The notes: generated by a model from the letters alone, not told the origin. Shown: positions 45,060 to 53,884, counted from the first letter of the stretch. The stretch is 64,000 nucleotides of DNA from Saccharopolyspora soli (GCF_022678645.1 NZ_JALBWV010000002.1:62001-126000); one strand, 5' to 3'. Translations and numbers: made by a program.

Positions 45060-45275
45060 GCTCTGTTCTTATAAGCGGCGCAGCCGCTTGCGGTGTGGGA
45101 CTCAGCTTGCACCGCCGCGGGTTCTAAGACTGTGCCCACTGGCGTTCTCAGCGAGGACTGCCCCGACAGCGCAGTGAAACTGCGAATTGGAAGTACATGA
45201 TGTCGGGGATCCCACAGCGAGACGGCGTCTGAGGTTCCGCTACCCGTACCGCCACGCAAACCTCTTCTGAAACAG
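45060..45275 (-). repeat. Dispersed 3-prime-end repeat, copy 4 (inverted)
   Basis: Read on the minus strand, it starts about four bases after the Hsp70-3 stop and keeps the same order of blocks: GTTTGCGTGGCGGT, GGTAGCGGAACCTCAGACGC, GGGATCCCCGACATCATGTA, AGAACCCGCGGCGGTGCAAG and AAGCGGC-TGC-GCCGCTT. It is closest to copy 1, sharing GAGAACGCCAGTGGGCACAG. Confidence 0.9.
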
Positions 45276-45278
45276 TCT

Positions 45279-46871
45279 CTAGCCGCTGACCTGGTGTCCG
45301 GCGATGTCGGTGCGGGCCTTGGCGACCGCCTTGTGGTCCATCCCGCCGATGGCGAGGTCGAAGCGCACGTCGTTGCCGCCTTCCAACTCCTTGGCGTGCA
45401 CGGTCAGCGCGCCTGTTTCGGACATGTAGAAGGTGATTTCGATCCGGCAACCGGCCGGTCGCGCCGGGATGCCGGTGAGCATGCCGTGCCCGACCTTGGT
45501 GTTGTCGGCCAGCTCTTCGGACGCGGTCGGCCCGGCCTGCTCCCACACCTCGATCTCGGCCATCCGCTGGTTGTCGATGGCCGTCTGGAACGGGTACGGG
45601 CCGGTGTCGGCCGGTAGCTCGGTGTTGGCCTGCAACAGGTGCGCGACCATCTGCCGTGCCCGCAACGGATCCGTGAGCGCCAACGGATCCCTGGGATCCA
45701 ACGCTTTGACCCCGAACGCCCGCGGCACCACCGTGGCGACGCGCTTCTTGGCCATCGCATCCACCGCGGTGATGCCCAACTGCCGCGCATCTCCGCGAAC
45801 GTTCTTGGCCTGGCGGATCAGCGCGAACAGCGCCGCGCCCTTGGCGACCGCGAGGTCCGGTTCGGACAGCCGGGCGTCGAGCCCGAACCGCTGCTTGAGC
45901 CGGGCTGCCACTGCGGGCATCCGGGTCATCCCGCCCGCCAACAGCACCTCGTCGAAGTGCTCTACGCCCTTGCGTCGGGCGGTTTCGATGGCGCGCCCGG
46001 TGATCGCCAGGGTGCGATCCAGCAGGTCAGCGGTCAGGTCCTCGAACTGCTGCCGGGTAAAGGGCACCGTGACCGCAGCGCCGCCGACCCGCAGCGCGAC
46101 GTTGCGGGACATGGTTGCGCTCAACGCTTTCTTGACTTCCTCAGCGCGTTCGGCGAACGCCTGCATGGCCTGCTCGTCGGCGCTGGGATCGAGGTTCGGG
46201 TGCGCCTCCCGGAACGCGGCCAGCAGGTGGTCCACGATCCGCTCGTCCCAGTTCGCGCCGCCGAGTTCGCCGTCCCCGTCGGTGCACACCACCTGGATGT
46301 CGTCGCCGGACACCCGGATCACGGTGGTGTCGAAGGTGCCGCCGCCCAGGTCGTAGACCAGCACGTGCCGGGTCTGCGGCGAGCTGTCCAGCGCGTGGTG
46401 GTGCAGCGCGGCGGCCACCGGCTCGTCCAGCACGTCGAGCACGTTCAGCCCGGCGATCTCCCCGGCCTTGCGGGTGGCGTCGCGTTCGGCGATGCCGAAG
46501 TAGGCGGGCACGGTGATCACCACGTCCCGGACGGTGTGCCCGGTGTTCTCCTCGGCGGCGCGGGCGAGTTCGCGCAAGATCAGCGCGGAGATCTTCTCCG
46601 GCGTGTAGCGGCGCCCGTGGTAGGTGAACTCGGTGTTCTTACGCCCCATATCGCGTTTCACCAGCTGCGCCACCAGATGCGGCGCGAGCAGCGCGGAGTT
46701 CTTCGCCGCCGTGCCGACCAACGCGACGCCGGGCTGCTCGAAGTACACCACCGAAGGCGTGGTGTCCTCACCGACCGCGCTCTTGGCGATCACCGGGCGA
46801 GCGGCCTCGTCGACGTAGGCGATGCACGAATGCGTGGTGCCCAGGTCGATGCCGAAGGTGGCTGGCGCCAT
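45279..46871 (-). CDS. Hsp70-like chaperone 3
   Basis: 530 residues from an ATG right behind AAGGAGACCC. Motifs: GIDLGTTHSCIAYVDEAARP at the N-terminus, VITVPAYFGIAERDAT, VYDLGGGTFDTTVIRV and VLLAGGMTRMPAV. The beta substrate domain is present (LTVHAKELEGGNDVRFDLAI) and the helical lid is missing. It lies 20 bases after the CHAT gene in the same operon. It shares a common layout with Hsp70-1 and Hsp70-2, so the three likely arose by duplication within this system. Confidence 0.92.
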   Translation of the reverse strand: MAPATFGIDLGTTHSCIAYVDEAARPVIAKSAVGEDTTPSVVYFEQPGVALVGTAAKNSALLAPHLVAQLVKRDMGRKNTEFTYHGRRYTPEKISALILRELARAAEENTGHTVRDVVITVPAYFGIAERDATRKAGEIAGLNVLDVLDEPVAAALHHHALDSSPQTRHVLVYDLGGGTFDTTVIRVSGDDIQVVCTDGDGELGGANWDERIVDHLLAAFREAHPNLDPSADEQAMQAFAERAEEVKKALSATMSRNVALRVGGAAVTVPFTRQQFEDLTADLLDRTLAITGRAIETARRKGVEHFDEVLLAGGMTRMPAVAARLKQRFGLDARLSEPDLAVAKGAALFALIRQAKNVRGDARQLGITAVDAMAKKRVATVVPRAFGVKALDPRDPLALTDPLRARQMVAHLLQANTELPADTGPYPFQTAIDNQRMAEIEVWEQAGPTASEELADNTKVGHGMLTGIPARPAGCRIEITFYMSETGALTVHAKELEGGNDVRFDLAIGGMDHKAVAKARTDIAGHQVSG

Positions 46872-46891
46872 GGGTCTCCTTCCGATCGGGT

Positions 46892-49800
46892 TCACCGGCC
46901 CTGGTAGGTGAATGCTGCCCAGTGCACGGGTGCGGCGGGGTCGACTTCGGCGAAGAACGCGGCGAGTTCTTCGGGGATGTCGGGTAGCGGGCGGCGACGC
47001 GGGTCGAGCATCCAGAGCTGTGCGGCCCGCAACGCGTTCGCCGGGTCCGGGTAGCCGGTGTTGAGGTAGTGGTGGAACACGATCATGAACATCGCGGTGG
47101 GCAGGTCGAGCACTTCCCAGCGGGTGCCGATGACTCCTACCGCGCCCGCGGCGAGGAACGCGGTGGACAGGGTCAGCACCTCGTCGTGCTGCCGATCGGT
47201 GAGGTCGCTGGCGCATGCCGCGAGCACCACCAGCGCCCCGGCGGCGTCGCGCGGCCGGTCTCGTGCCTGCCGCAGGATGTCTTGCACCGGCAGCATTTCC
47301 CCGGAGCCGAGCAGCAGAGCCGACTCGATCGGCAGCTCGGCCGGTGTGGCGTGGCAGGCCAGGTGCAGCAGGGAGGCGGTCGGCAACTGCGCGAGCACCT
47401 CAGCCGGTTTCGGCAGCGGCTCGCGACGCCGGGTGCGGCGCTTGGGATCAGGCGGTTTGCCCAGGTAGGAGCCGTCGCGGTAGTACGCGTCGTGGATGTA
47501 TCCCATCTCGTGGCGGCTCCAGTGCAGCTCCGGCATCCGCACCAGCACCGGTTCGCTGGCCCAGGAACGCGCCTCGCGCCGCCCGGCTTCGACGAACTGC
47601 CGGGCGGACGCAGCGTAGCAGATGATCGCGTCCTGGCAGACGTACCGAACCTTGCCGCCGGGCACCCGCCGCCGCGCGGCATGCCACGGCACGGTGCCAA
47701 GCTTTCCCACCGGCACCAACACGATCCGCAGCGGGCGTTCCCGGGAAGCGGCGGCGACCACGTCCAGCACCGGGTTCAACACCGCCGTCCACGCCCAGTC
47801 GCACACGTTCTCCAGCGCGGGCTGCCACTGCTCATCGACGGCGTCGCCGCGCCGGGCGCGTTCGCGTTGCAGCCGGTCGAACCGGGCTACCGGGCCGTCT
47901 TCGGTGAGTTGCGGCGACTCCACCCGCTCAACCCGCCCGTCGGCGGTGACCAGCACTGCGACACCGGGCAGCAGGTAGACGAGGGCCTGGCTCCGCGCGG
48001 TGCGCAACCCGGCGGCGATGTCCGCGACCAGCGGCGGTGACAGCAGCTGCGCTTCGGCGGCGGTGCCTTCGAATGCCCGCAACACCCGGTACCGCAGGTC
48101 GCTGGGCAGTGCGGCATCCGCCACGCGGACCACCCCAGCGTCGCCCACGTCCCACGGTTGTTGTTGCCCCACCTCGGACTCCCACCGGTCGGCCAGCTCG
48201 GCGTGGCCGTTGTCCCGCAACAAGGTCGGCATGTTCGCCTCGACGGTCGCCGCGTGCAGGACCATGCCTCGCCCCAACTCCAACGCCTGCACTGCGGCCT
48301 CCGGCTGCCCGGCGGTGAGGCACCAGCGGCTCACCTCGGCGGCTTCGCCGGTCGCCGTGTTCGCGGTCTCCAGCGCTCGGTGCGCACTGGATTGCAGCAG
48401 CACGTTGCGGGCCCGCTCGCGCAACGACTCAAGCCCGATCGCCACCGCGCGCTCGTGGTCGCGGCGAACGTTGTCACCACGGGTGAAATAGCAGTCGGCC
48501 AGCGAGTTCAACAGGTTCGCGGTTTCGAACGCGCCCGGCTCCAGTTCGAACTCGCGAAGCACCTGCTCGAACCGGTCGATCGCGTTGCTGAGATCGCGTG
48601 GGGCACGGGTGAACTCGTAGCGGGTCCGCAACGCGGTCGCCAAGGCGTCCAACGCACCTCGACGTTCCCGCGGATACAGGTCTGGTTTGCCGCAGATCTC
48701 GACCATCATGCCGATGCCCTTGTTGAGCAGCGCGAGATCCCTGGTCGCCAGGGCCTGCCCGACGCACGCGATGGCGGCACCGAGGGATTCGTTCCGTTGA
48801 TCGACGTGGTGTTCGGGCATCTGCTGCACGGCGTCGAGAACGGCGTTCGTCGCGCTGCGGGCCTCGTCCCGGTCAACCCCGTCCAGGGTGAACTCGTTGC
48901 CCTTGAGCATGCTCCGGAGCAGTCGGACCGACCCCAGGGTGCTGGCGATCCGCGGCTGGAGCACATCGGTCGGCGACATCTCCGCAAGCATCTGCTCCAG
49001 ATCGGCGGCCAGCCGGTCCATCGCGTCCGAGTCGAGCCGGTGCGGGGAAATCCGGCTCACCGCTGCGGTGAAGCGGGCCACGAAGTCGCTCCCGTCGGAA
49101 CCCGCTGCGTAGTACCGGGCGGCGTCCAGGTCTTCCTGCCCGCCGAAGGCCATGAACCGCTGGGTGAGCATGGTGCTCAGCCAGGGCATCATCAGCGGTC
49201 GCAGGCCGTGGTCGGCGGGCAGCAGCTCGTCGGCGCGCTGCACGTGCGCCACCGAGGAGTCCAACAGGCCCTCGGCGCGGTCGGTGATCGCCTGGAAACC
49301 TTCGGCGACGCCGAGCAGGAAGTGGTTGATGCCGGTGTTGACCGGATCGGCGCGGCCGCGCTGGATGGCCTGCTCGGTCAACTCCCGGACCCTGGCCAGG
49401 GATTGCGTCGACTGCGCGCGGTCGGTGGCGACCGACCTCAGCAGCGCCGATGTCAGCGGGGTGAGCACTGAGGCCCGATCCGGATCGTCGTCGGAGAAGT
49501 GCTCCAGCGCCTGTTCCAACCGCCGGAGGACGGCGGCGTGCTCGGCCGGGTCCGACGGCCTCTTGCCCGGCATGACCGATGTGGTGCGCAGACCGGTGAG
49601 CAGCAGCGAGCGCATCGGGTGGTCGGGTGGCAACGCGGCTGCGGCTGCGGCGATCTGGTTGGTCGCGGCATCGGTGGCTTGCGGGCTGCCGGTGACCTCG
49701 GCGAGTTTGGCGGCCAAACCTGCTTGCAGCGCAACGATTTCCGGCTTTCCAGGTTGATCCTCGGACCAGTCGCGCGTCGCGTCGTCGAGCTGGCTGATCG

Positions 49801-50662
49801 CGGTTTCCCAGTCCTCGCGGGTCGAGTCGTCGAGGTTGCTCGCGGCCTGGAGGAGGACCTTCAGGGTGGTTATCGCGCCGCTGTCCGCACCCGTCGGGGA
49901 AAGCGCGTCGAGGTGGTGGCGCACTTCGGCGAGTTCGTCGGTGGGCAGCGCCAGCGACGTCCGGTCGATGAGTCCGGCATCGATGCGACCGTGCCGCAGC
50001 TCGGCCGGCAAGTCCTTGGTGAGCAACAGGAAAGCAAGACCGATGTGACACGCATCAGCGGTTCGCACGTCGGCTGAGGGGTTTCGCAGCGTGCTGGTGA
50101 GATCGTCGGTGGCAGCCCGATGATCGGTTTCCGCGCCGCCGACCGACAGGTACCGGCTGAGGTGCATCAATCCGCGGGTGAACCGAACTCGATCCCGCAG
50201 CTGGGAATCCGGCAGCAGCTCGAACGCCTGGTTCAGGTCGGCCAAGGCGGCGTCGATTTCCTCGAACGCTTCCAGCGTCAGCACCAGTTGGGCGTTGATC
50301 AGCCCGATGCGCGCCACGATCTCGGCTGCATCGTCGGTGAGCAGCGGGCGCAGTTGCCGCAGGTAGTCGACGGCGGTGCGAAATTCCTCTTCAGCGCCGC
50401 GTTCGGCGCGCAAGGCATGCGCGAGACCGAGCTGGTACAGCGGCGCCGCACGCGCGGGCGAGTCCTCGGCGAGGGAGCTCAGCAGACTTCCGGCGACCTG
50501 GATGACGTCGTCGACATCCGCGCCGGTGGTCTGGGCGCGGTGCAGCAGCAGATCGGCCAGCTCGACCAGGAGGCGGTAAGCGGTTTCGTCGTCGAGTTCC
50601 TCGGTGAGCTGCGCGTACCGCTGTGCGATGGCCTCGTCGAGCTCCGTCGGATCGGTCGTCAT
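46892..50662 (-). CDS. TPR-CHAT caspase-like protein
   Basis: 1256 residues, cytoplasmic. Residues 1 to about 880 are helical repeats of TPR type (FETANLLNSLADCYFTRGD, AVQALELGRGMVL). The last ~350 residues are a CHAT protease domain. The catalytic pair is His1104 in LLHLACHATP and Cys1150 in LVVLAACASD, followed by GAVGVIGTRWEVLD. CHAT proteases are caspase relatives used in bacterial abortive defence. It is the first gene of a two-gene operon with Hsp70-3. The ATG at 50662 follows GGGGGTGCG. The target protein is unknown. Confidence 0.9.
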   Translation of the reverse strand: MTTDPTELDEAIAQRYAQLTEELDDETAYRLLVELADLLLHRAQTTGADVDDVIQVAGSLLSSLAEDSPARAAPLYQLGLAHALRAERGAEEEFRTAVDYLRQLRPLLTDDAAEIVARIGLINAQLVLTLEAFEEIDAALADLNQAFELLPDSQLRDRVRFTRGLMHLSRYLSVGGAETDHRAATDDLTSTLRNPSADVRTADACHIGLAFLLLTKDLPAELRHGRIDAGLIDRTSLALPTDELAEVRHHLDALSPTGADSGAITTLKVLLQAASNLDDSTREDWETAISQLDDATRDWSEDQPGKPEIVALQAGLAAKLAEVTGSPQATDAATNQIAAAAAALPPDHPMRSLLLTGLRTTSVMPGKRPSDPAEHAAVLRRLEQALEHFSDDDPDRASVLTPLTSALLRSVATDRAQSTQSLARVRELTEQAIQRGRADPVNTGINHFLLGVAEGFQAITDRAEGLLDSSVAHVQRADELLPADHGLRPLMMPWLSTMLTQRFMAFGGQEDLDAARYYAAGSDGSDFVARFTAAVSRISPHRLDSDAMDRLAADLEQMLAEMSPTDVLQPRIASTLGSVRLLRSMLKGNEFTLDGVDRDEARSATNAVLDAVQQMPEHHVDQRNESLGAAIACVGQALATRDLALLNKGIGMMVEICGKPDLYPRERRGALDALATALRTRYEFTRAPRDLSNAIDRFEQVLREFELEPGAFETANLLNSLADCYFTRGDNVRRDHERAVAIGLESLRERARNVLLQSSAHRALETANTATGEAAEVSRWCLTAGQPEAAVQALELGRGMVLHAATVEANMPTLLRDNGHAELADRWESEVGQQQPWDVGDAGVVRVADAALPSDLRYRVLRAFEGTAAEAQLLSPPLVADIAAGLRTARSQALVYLLPGVAVLVTADGRVERVESPQLTEDGPVARFDRLQRERARRGDAVDEQWQPALENVCDWAWTAVLNPVLDVVAAASRERPLRIVLVPVGKLGTVPWHAARRRVPGGKVRYVCQDAIICYAASARQFVEAGRREARSWASEPVLVRMPELHWSRHEMGYIHDAYYRDGSYLGKPPDPKRRTRRREPLPKPAEVLAQLPTASLLHLACHATPAELPIESALLLGSGEMLPVQDILRQARDRPRDAAGALVVLAACASDLTDRQHDEVLTLSTAFLAAGAVGVIGTRWEVLDLPTAMFMIVFHHYLNTGYPDPANALRAAQLWMLDPRRRPLPDIPEELAAFFAEVDPAAPVHWAAFTYQGR

Positions 50663-50878
50663 CGCACCCCCTGTCCGCGCGCTTCGATGGTGATCAAGGA
50701 ACTCCAGCTTATCCGGCGGCGCAGCGCGTTTTGCCTGATCGGGCGAAGTCGCAAGGTGCTCTGGTTGACCAGAACGGCGGCGGTCGAAGAGGTGAAATCC
50801 GGCCTGGTTTCCGGAAAATTTCGGGATTGTCCGAGTAGCCTCCGGATGTTCGCCGTTGTCGACCCGGAGGAGACCCTG

Positions 50879-52168
50879 GTGGGCAGACGAAACCTGGTGG
50901 CCGTGGCGATATCGGCGGCGGTGGTGACCACGCCGTCGGCACTACCGGCAGCGGCGGCCCCGGCGGATGCGCCGAACCTCGCGGACTTCGTGCTGAACAA
51001 CACCAGCAGCGACCTCCAGTCGCGGGTCGACCAGCTGGACGGACAACTGCCCAAGCTCGGTGTGCAGAACATCCTGGAACAGGCCAACCGCCAGGGCAGC
51101 ACCGGAGACGCGTGCACCTCCCCGGCGCTGGACCCGATGCAGGAACCAGCGCTGCGGAAGTTCTGCTTCAACGACCAGGACACCGGCACCGTCGGCGGAA
51201 ACGTGGAGTGGATGCCGCAGGGCGTCACGACGGTCGCGGACGCGCAGGAAGACCAGCAGTGGGGCAGCAAGCAGGCATTCCTGGTCAGCTGGTACGACCG
51301 GGGAACGGCCCCGGTGAAGGGCGTCCGGGTGTCGTTCCTGGACCCGGCGACCAGCAAGTACCAGCACGTGCTGCTGGTCTACCCGTACATCAACAGCAAC
51401 GGCAACGCGTCGTACGAGCCGGTCACCACGCCGCAGGCGGGCGACGGCGACAGCGTCCACGCGGGCGGAATCGTCTGGTACGGCAACTACCTGTACGTGG
51501 TGGACACGGCCCGCGGCATCCGGGCGTTCGACATGCGCTACATCTTCGACCTGGCATCGGCGAGCAACGGCAACACAACGGACCAGAACCAGGTGGGCCG
51601 CCAGAACAACGTGTACTACGGCTTCGGCTACCGCTACGTGATGCCCCAGGTAGCAGGCTGGTCGAACCCGGAGGGTGTGGTCGACCACCCCGGCAACTAC
51701 CAGTGCACGGCCGGAGGCCGCCAGCGCTACTCGTACGTGTCCCTGGACCGCAGCACCACGCCGGACACACTGCTGACAGGCGAGTACTGCGCGGACCAGG
51801 GCGACGCGAACCTGAACGGCCGGGTGGCGCGCTGGAACCTCGATGGCGCGACTGGGCTGCCCAGCCCGGACGCTGATGGGGTGTGGCGAGCGAAGTCGGC
51901 GTACCGCCTGCCGAAACCCCGTGTCCAAGGAGCGACGGCAACGGAAGGCCGCTGGTACCTGAGCACCAGCAACGGCGAAAACAACGCGGGCAGCATGCAA
52001 GCAGCCGTCCCGGACAACCCGACCGGCGCAGGAGTGCTCACAGTGGACGGTCCGAACCGAGCGGTAGCGATCGGCGTGGAAGACCTGTCGTACTGGCCGG
52101 GCCGAAACGAACTCTGGACGGTAACGGAACACCCGGGCAAACGCGTGCTATACGCCGTGCCGCGATAA
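50879..52168 (+). CDS. Secreted protein of unknown function
   Basis: 429 residues from a GTG six bases after GGAGGAG. A signal peptide (RRNLVAVAISAAVVTTPSAL) with Ala-rich cleavage region is followed by a beta-rich extracellular domain with a few cysteines. Segments such as HAGGIVWYGNYLYVVDTARG, IRAFDMRYIFDL and GRWYLSTSNGENN suggest blades of a propeller. No catalytic site is recognised. Similar secreted proteins occur in streptomycetes as hypothetical proteins. It is divergent from the CHAT gene and monocistronic. Confidence 0.85.
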   Translation: MGRRNLVAVAISAAVVTTPSALPAAAAPADAPNLADFVLNNTSSDLQSRVDQLDGQLPKLGVQNILEQANRQGSTGDACTSPALDPMQEPALRKFCFNDQDTGTVGGNVEWMPQGVTTVADAQEDQQWGSKQAFLVSWYDRGTAPVKGVRVSFLDPATSKYQHVLLVYPYINSNGNASYEPVTTPQAGDGDSVHAGGIVWYGNYLYVVDTARGIRAFDMRYIFDLASASNGNTTDQNQVGRQNNVYYGFGYRYVMPQVAGWSNPEGVVDHPGNYQCTAGGRQRYSYVSLDRSTTPDTLLTGEYCADQGDANLNGRVARWNLDGATGLPSPDADGVWRAKSAYRLPKPRVQGATATEGRWYLSTSNGENNAGSMQAAVPDNPTGAGVLTVDGPNRAVAIGVEDLSYWPGRNELWTVTEHPGKRVLYAVPR

Positions 52169-52212
52169 CCGAAAAATCGATGGGCTCGGATACCACGGTG
52201 TCCGGGCCCGAT

Positions 52213-52247
52213 TGCTCTGTGGGAACCGACGCCGAGAGCCGGTGACA
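52213..52247 (-). repeat. Isolated degenerate CRISPR repeat
   Basis: GTGGGAACCGACGCCGAGAG followed by CCGGTGACAC resembles the 36-base repeat of array A, with several changes. It is 418 bases left of the first good repeat and has no partner, so it may be an array remnant. Confidence 0.4.
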
Positions 52248-52665
52248 CGGTTGGCGATTGGACGCCTCGGCCAGTGGATGGTGTGCCGATTTCGCGCGAA
52301 ATTGCCACCCGCTCTCCACGAAGAGCGCCGGTTTCGCGAGAAATCGCCCAACTCCCACGCCCGCTGAATCTGACCAGAGCACCAAACGGGCAGAACGCCA
52401 ACGGCGCCAAGATCGGCTTCGCGCCGGACGCACTGGTAGCCGGAACACGAAACAGAGCATGGACACCTGACCTTCAGCAACGACGACTTGACGCTCGCCA
52501 CATTCGTGTGCCGAGTCCGGGACGGCGCTCTGCACCCGACCGAACCGACGTAAAAGCGGCATGGACCATCAGCCCACGCCGCTTTCACGTCGAACCGCAG
52601 GCCCCAGTACTGACGCGAAGAGCGGCGACAGCTTGTTGGAGACGTCACCGCCCGCCGATCCCGGT

Positions 52666-52835
52666 GCCGCGATGGGAACCAGCTCGGAAAGCCGGTGACA
52701 GGAGTTGGATCGTAGCTACGGCTTCGTACATCCGATTCTGCCGCGATGGGGACCGGCTCGGGGAGCCGGTGACAGAGGTGGGCGATGGGCTCGACGTCGC
52801 GCTGTCGTCCTGCCGCAATGGGGAGCCGGTGACAG
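52666..52835 (-). CRISPR. CRISPR array A (three repeats, one shortened)
   Basis: Repeats lie at 52666-52701, 52740-52775 and 52812-52835, with spacers of 38 and 36 bases. Each full repeat is 36 bases. On the plus strand it runs GCCGC(A/G)ATGGG(G/A)ACC, then a CCGGCT/AGCCGG dyad, then GGTGACAG. The leader-proximal repeat has lost 12 internal bases. The leader is on the right, so transcription runs leftward. Confidence 0.85.
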
Positions 52836-53030
52836 GGCTCGGTGGATTTGGGTGTTTTGACCTGCGGTTTCAAAGATCATCGCGAGCGGTCCTGGTTGGA
52901 GATCGCTCCCGAGGCGCTCGCCGATCTTACACAGCTGCAACTGTGACGGTGACCTGCGGTTATCTACTGCGAGCGGTTCGTGCCTGGCGGTGTTGGTACC
53001 GAACCGTTCGCAGCTGCGTGGCCGACCGCG
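52836..53030 (-). promoter_or_regulatory. CRISPR leader A
   Basis: This segment is nearly collinear with the leaders of arrays B and C. Shared blocks include TTTGACCTG(C/G)GGTTTCAAAG, GGAGATCG, ATCTTACAC and the distal inverted pair GCGAGCGGTT / AACCG(T/C)TCGC. It should hold the promoter for the pre-crRNA transcribed to the left. Confidence 0.8.
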
Positions 53031-53198
53031 CAGCAGTGCAGCCGGACTACAGCCGCTTGTGCGCAGCCTCCCGGCCGCTGAGCGAAGCTGCCCGGACACG
53101 TCGGTGCGGGGCCGGGAGGTGCCACATGATTTGCTCCCGGCCCCGCTGTGTCGCCGCGCGCCGCATGGGAGGGGTGGCGTCGCGTCGGGGCGACAGCT

Positions 53199-53615
53199 TC
53201 AGTCCGCTGCTTCCGGGAGTTCCAGAATGGACAGATCGGTGGGCAGCAGGATCCGGCAGTATTCGCCGAATTTGACCGGCACCATGGGCGATCGGCCGAT
53301 GGTCGACGTGTCGTGCGGCATCACGCGGCCCACGTGCTGCTCGCCGTGGATGCTGGCTTCGACCAGGGTGCCGGGCTGGATTCGGTGTGGTGGTTGGGAA
53401 ATGGGAGGGTGGCGGCCGTCGGTGGGGGCCGGGAGTTCGGCCGCCACCTCTCCCGCCCGAGGACGCGGCACTCGCCGGGGGGAAGCGGCCGTCCTTCCTC
53501 GGGAGATCGGTGTGATCGTCGCGGTCGTAGTCGAATCCGTTCTACGCGGTGAAGTTCGAAGCGGGCCCGGTGGACGAGGGGTCGGGGGCATGCACGCCCA
53601 CCGGACCCGCAGCAC
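53199..53615 (-). CDS. Possible hypothetical gene divergent from the Scr1-type regulator
   Basis: The frame is open for 138 residues. The N-terminal half is Arg/Pro-rich and looks like non-coding sequence. The last ~60 residues (LVEASIHGEQHVGRVMPHDT, then VPVKFGEYCRILLPTDLSIL) look like real protein. The true start may be internal, for example near 53370-53450, but no good ribosome site is seen. Divergent small genes often accompany DUF5753/DUF397 pairs, which is the main reason to list it. Confidence 0.35.
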   Translation of the reverse strand: MLRVRWACMPPTPRPPGPLRTSPRRTDSTTTATITPISRGRTAASPRRVPRPRAGEVAAELPAPTDGRHPPISQPPHRIQPGTLVEASIHGEQHVGRVMPHDTSTIGRSPMVPVKFGEYCRILLPTDLSILELPEAAD

Positions 53616-53763
53616 CCAACGGCTGCACAGCTACCGGTCGAGCAACCGAAGCGAACAACGGCGCTGTTCGAGAGAAAAAATGCACTTCCAGATGATCTAG
53701 ATCGGCTCGATCGGACGGCAAACATGCTGCCCTTCCAGCTTCTCTTGCTCTGGAGTGTCTCCT

Positions 53764-53778
53764 GCATCGTCGATGCAA
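53764..53778. promoter_or_regulatory. Palindrome upstream of the Scr1-type regulator
   Basis: TGCATCG-T-CGATGCA is a perfect 15-base dyad about 105 bases before the regulator ATG. It may be an operator for that regulator or for a divergent gene. Confidence 0.45.
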
Positions 53779-53807
53779 TTCCGTTTGGGTACGAGATCAA
53801 GGTAGCA

Positions 53808-53821
53808 ACGCAATTGCGTTT
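53808..53821. promoter_or_regulatory. Palindrome AACGCAATTGCGTT, likely operator
   Basis: A perfect 14-base palindrome in a locally AT-richer stretch, 63 bases before the regulator ATG, where a promoter would be expected. Autoregulation by the XRE protein is plausible. Confidence 0.55.
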
Positions 53822-53884
53822 TGGGCAGTAACATGATCGGGTGAGATCGCGCCGCTGATCGTCGAAGCGTGGAAGGCTGGCGTC

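Noticed and set aside
52213..52247. Counting the lone degenerate repeat as a member of array A
   Set aside because: It is 418 bases away from the first good repeat and heavily changed; kept only as a low-confidence remnant.
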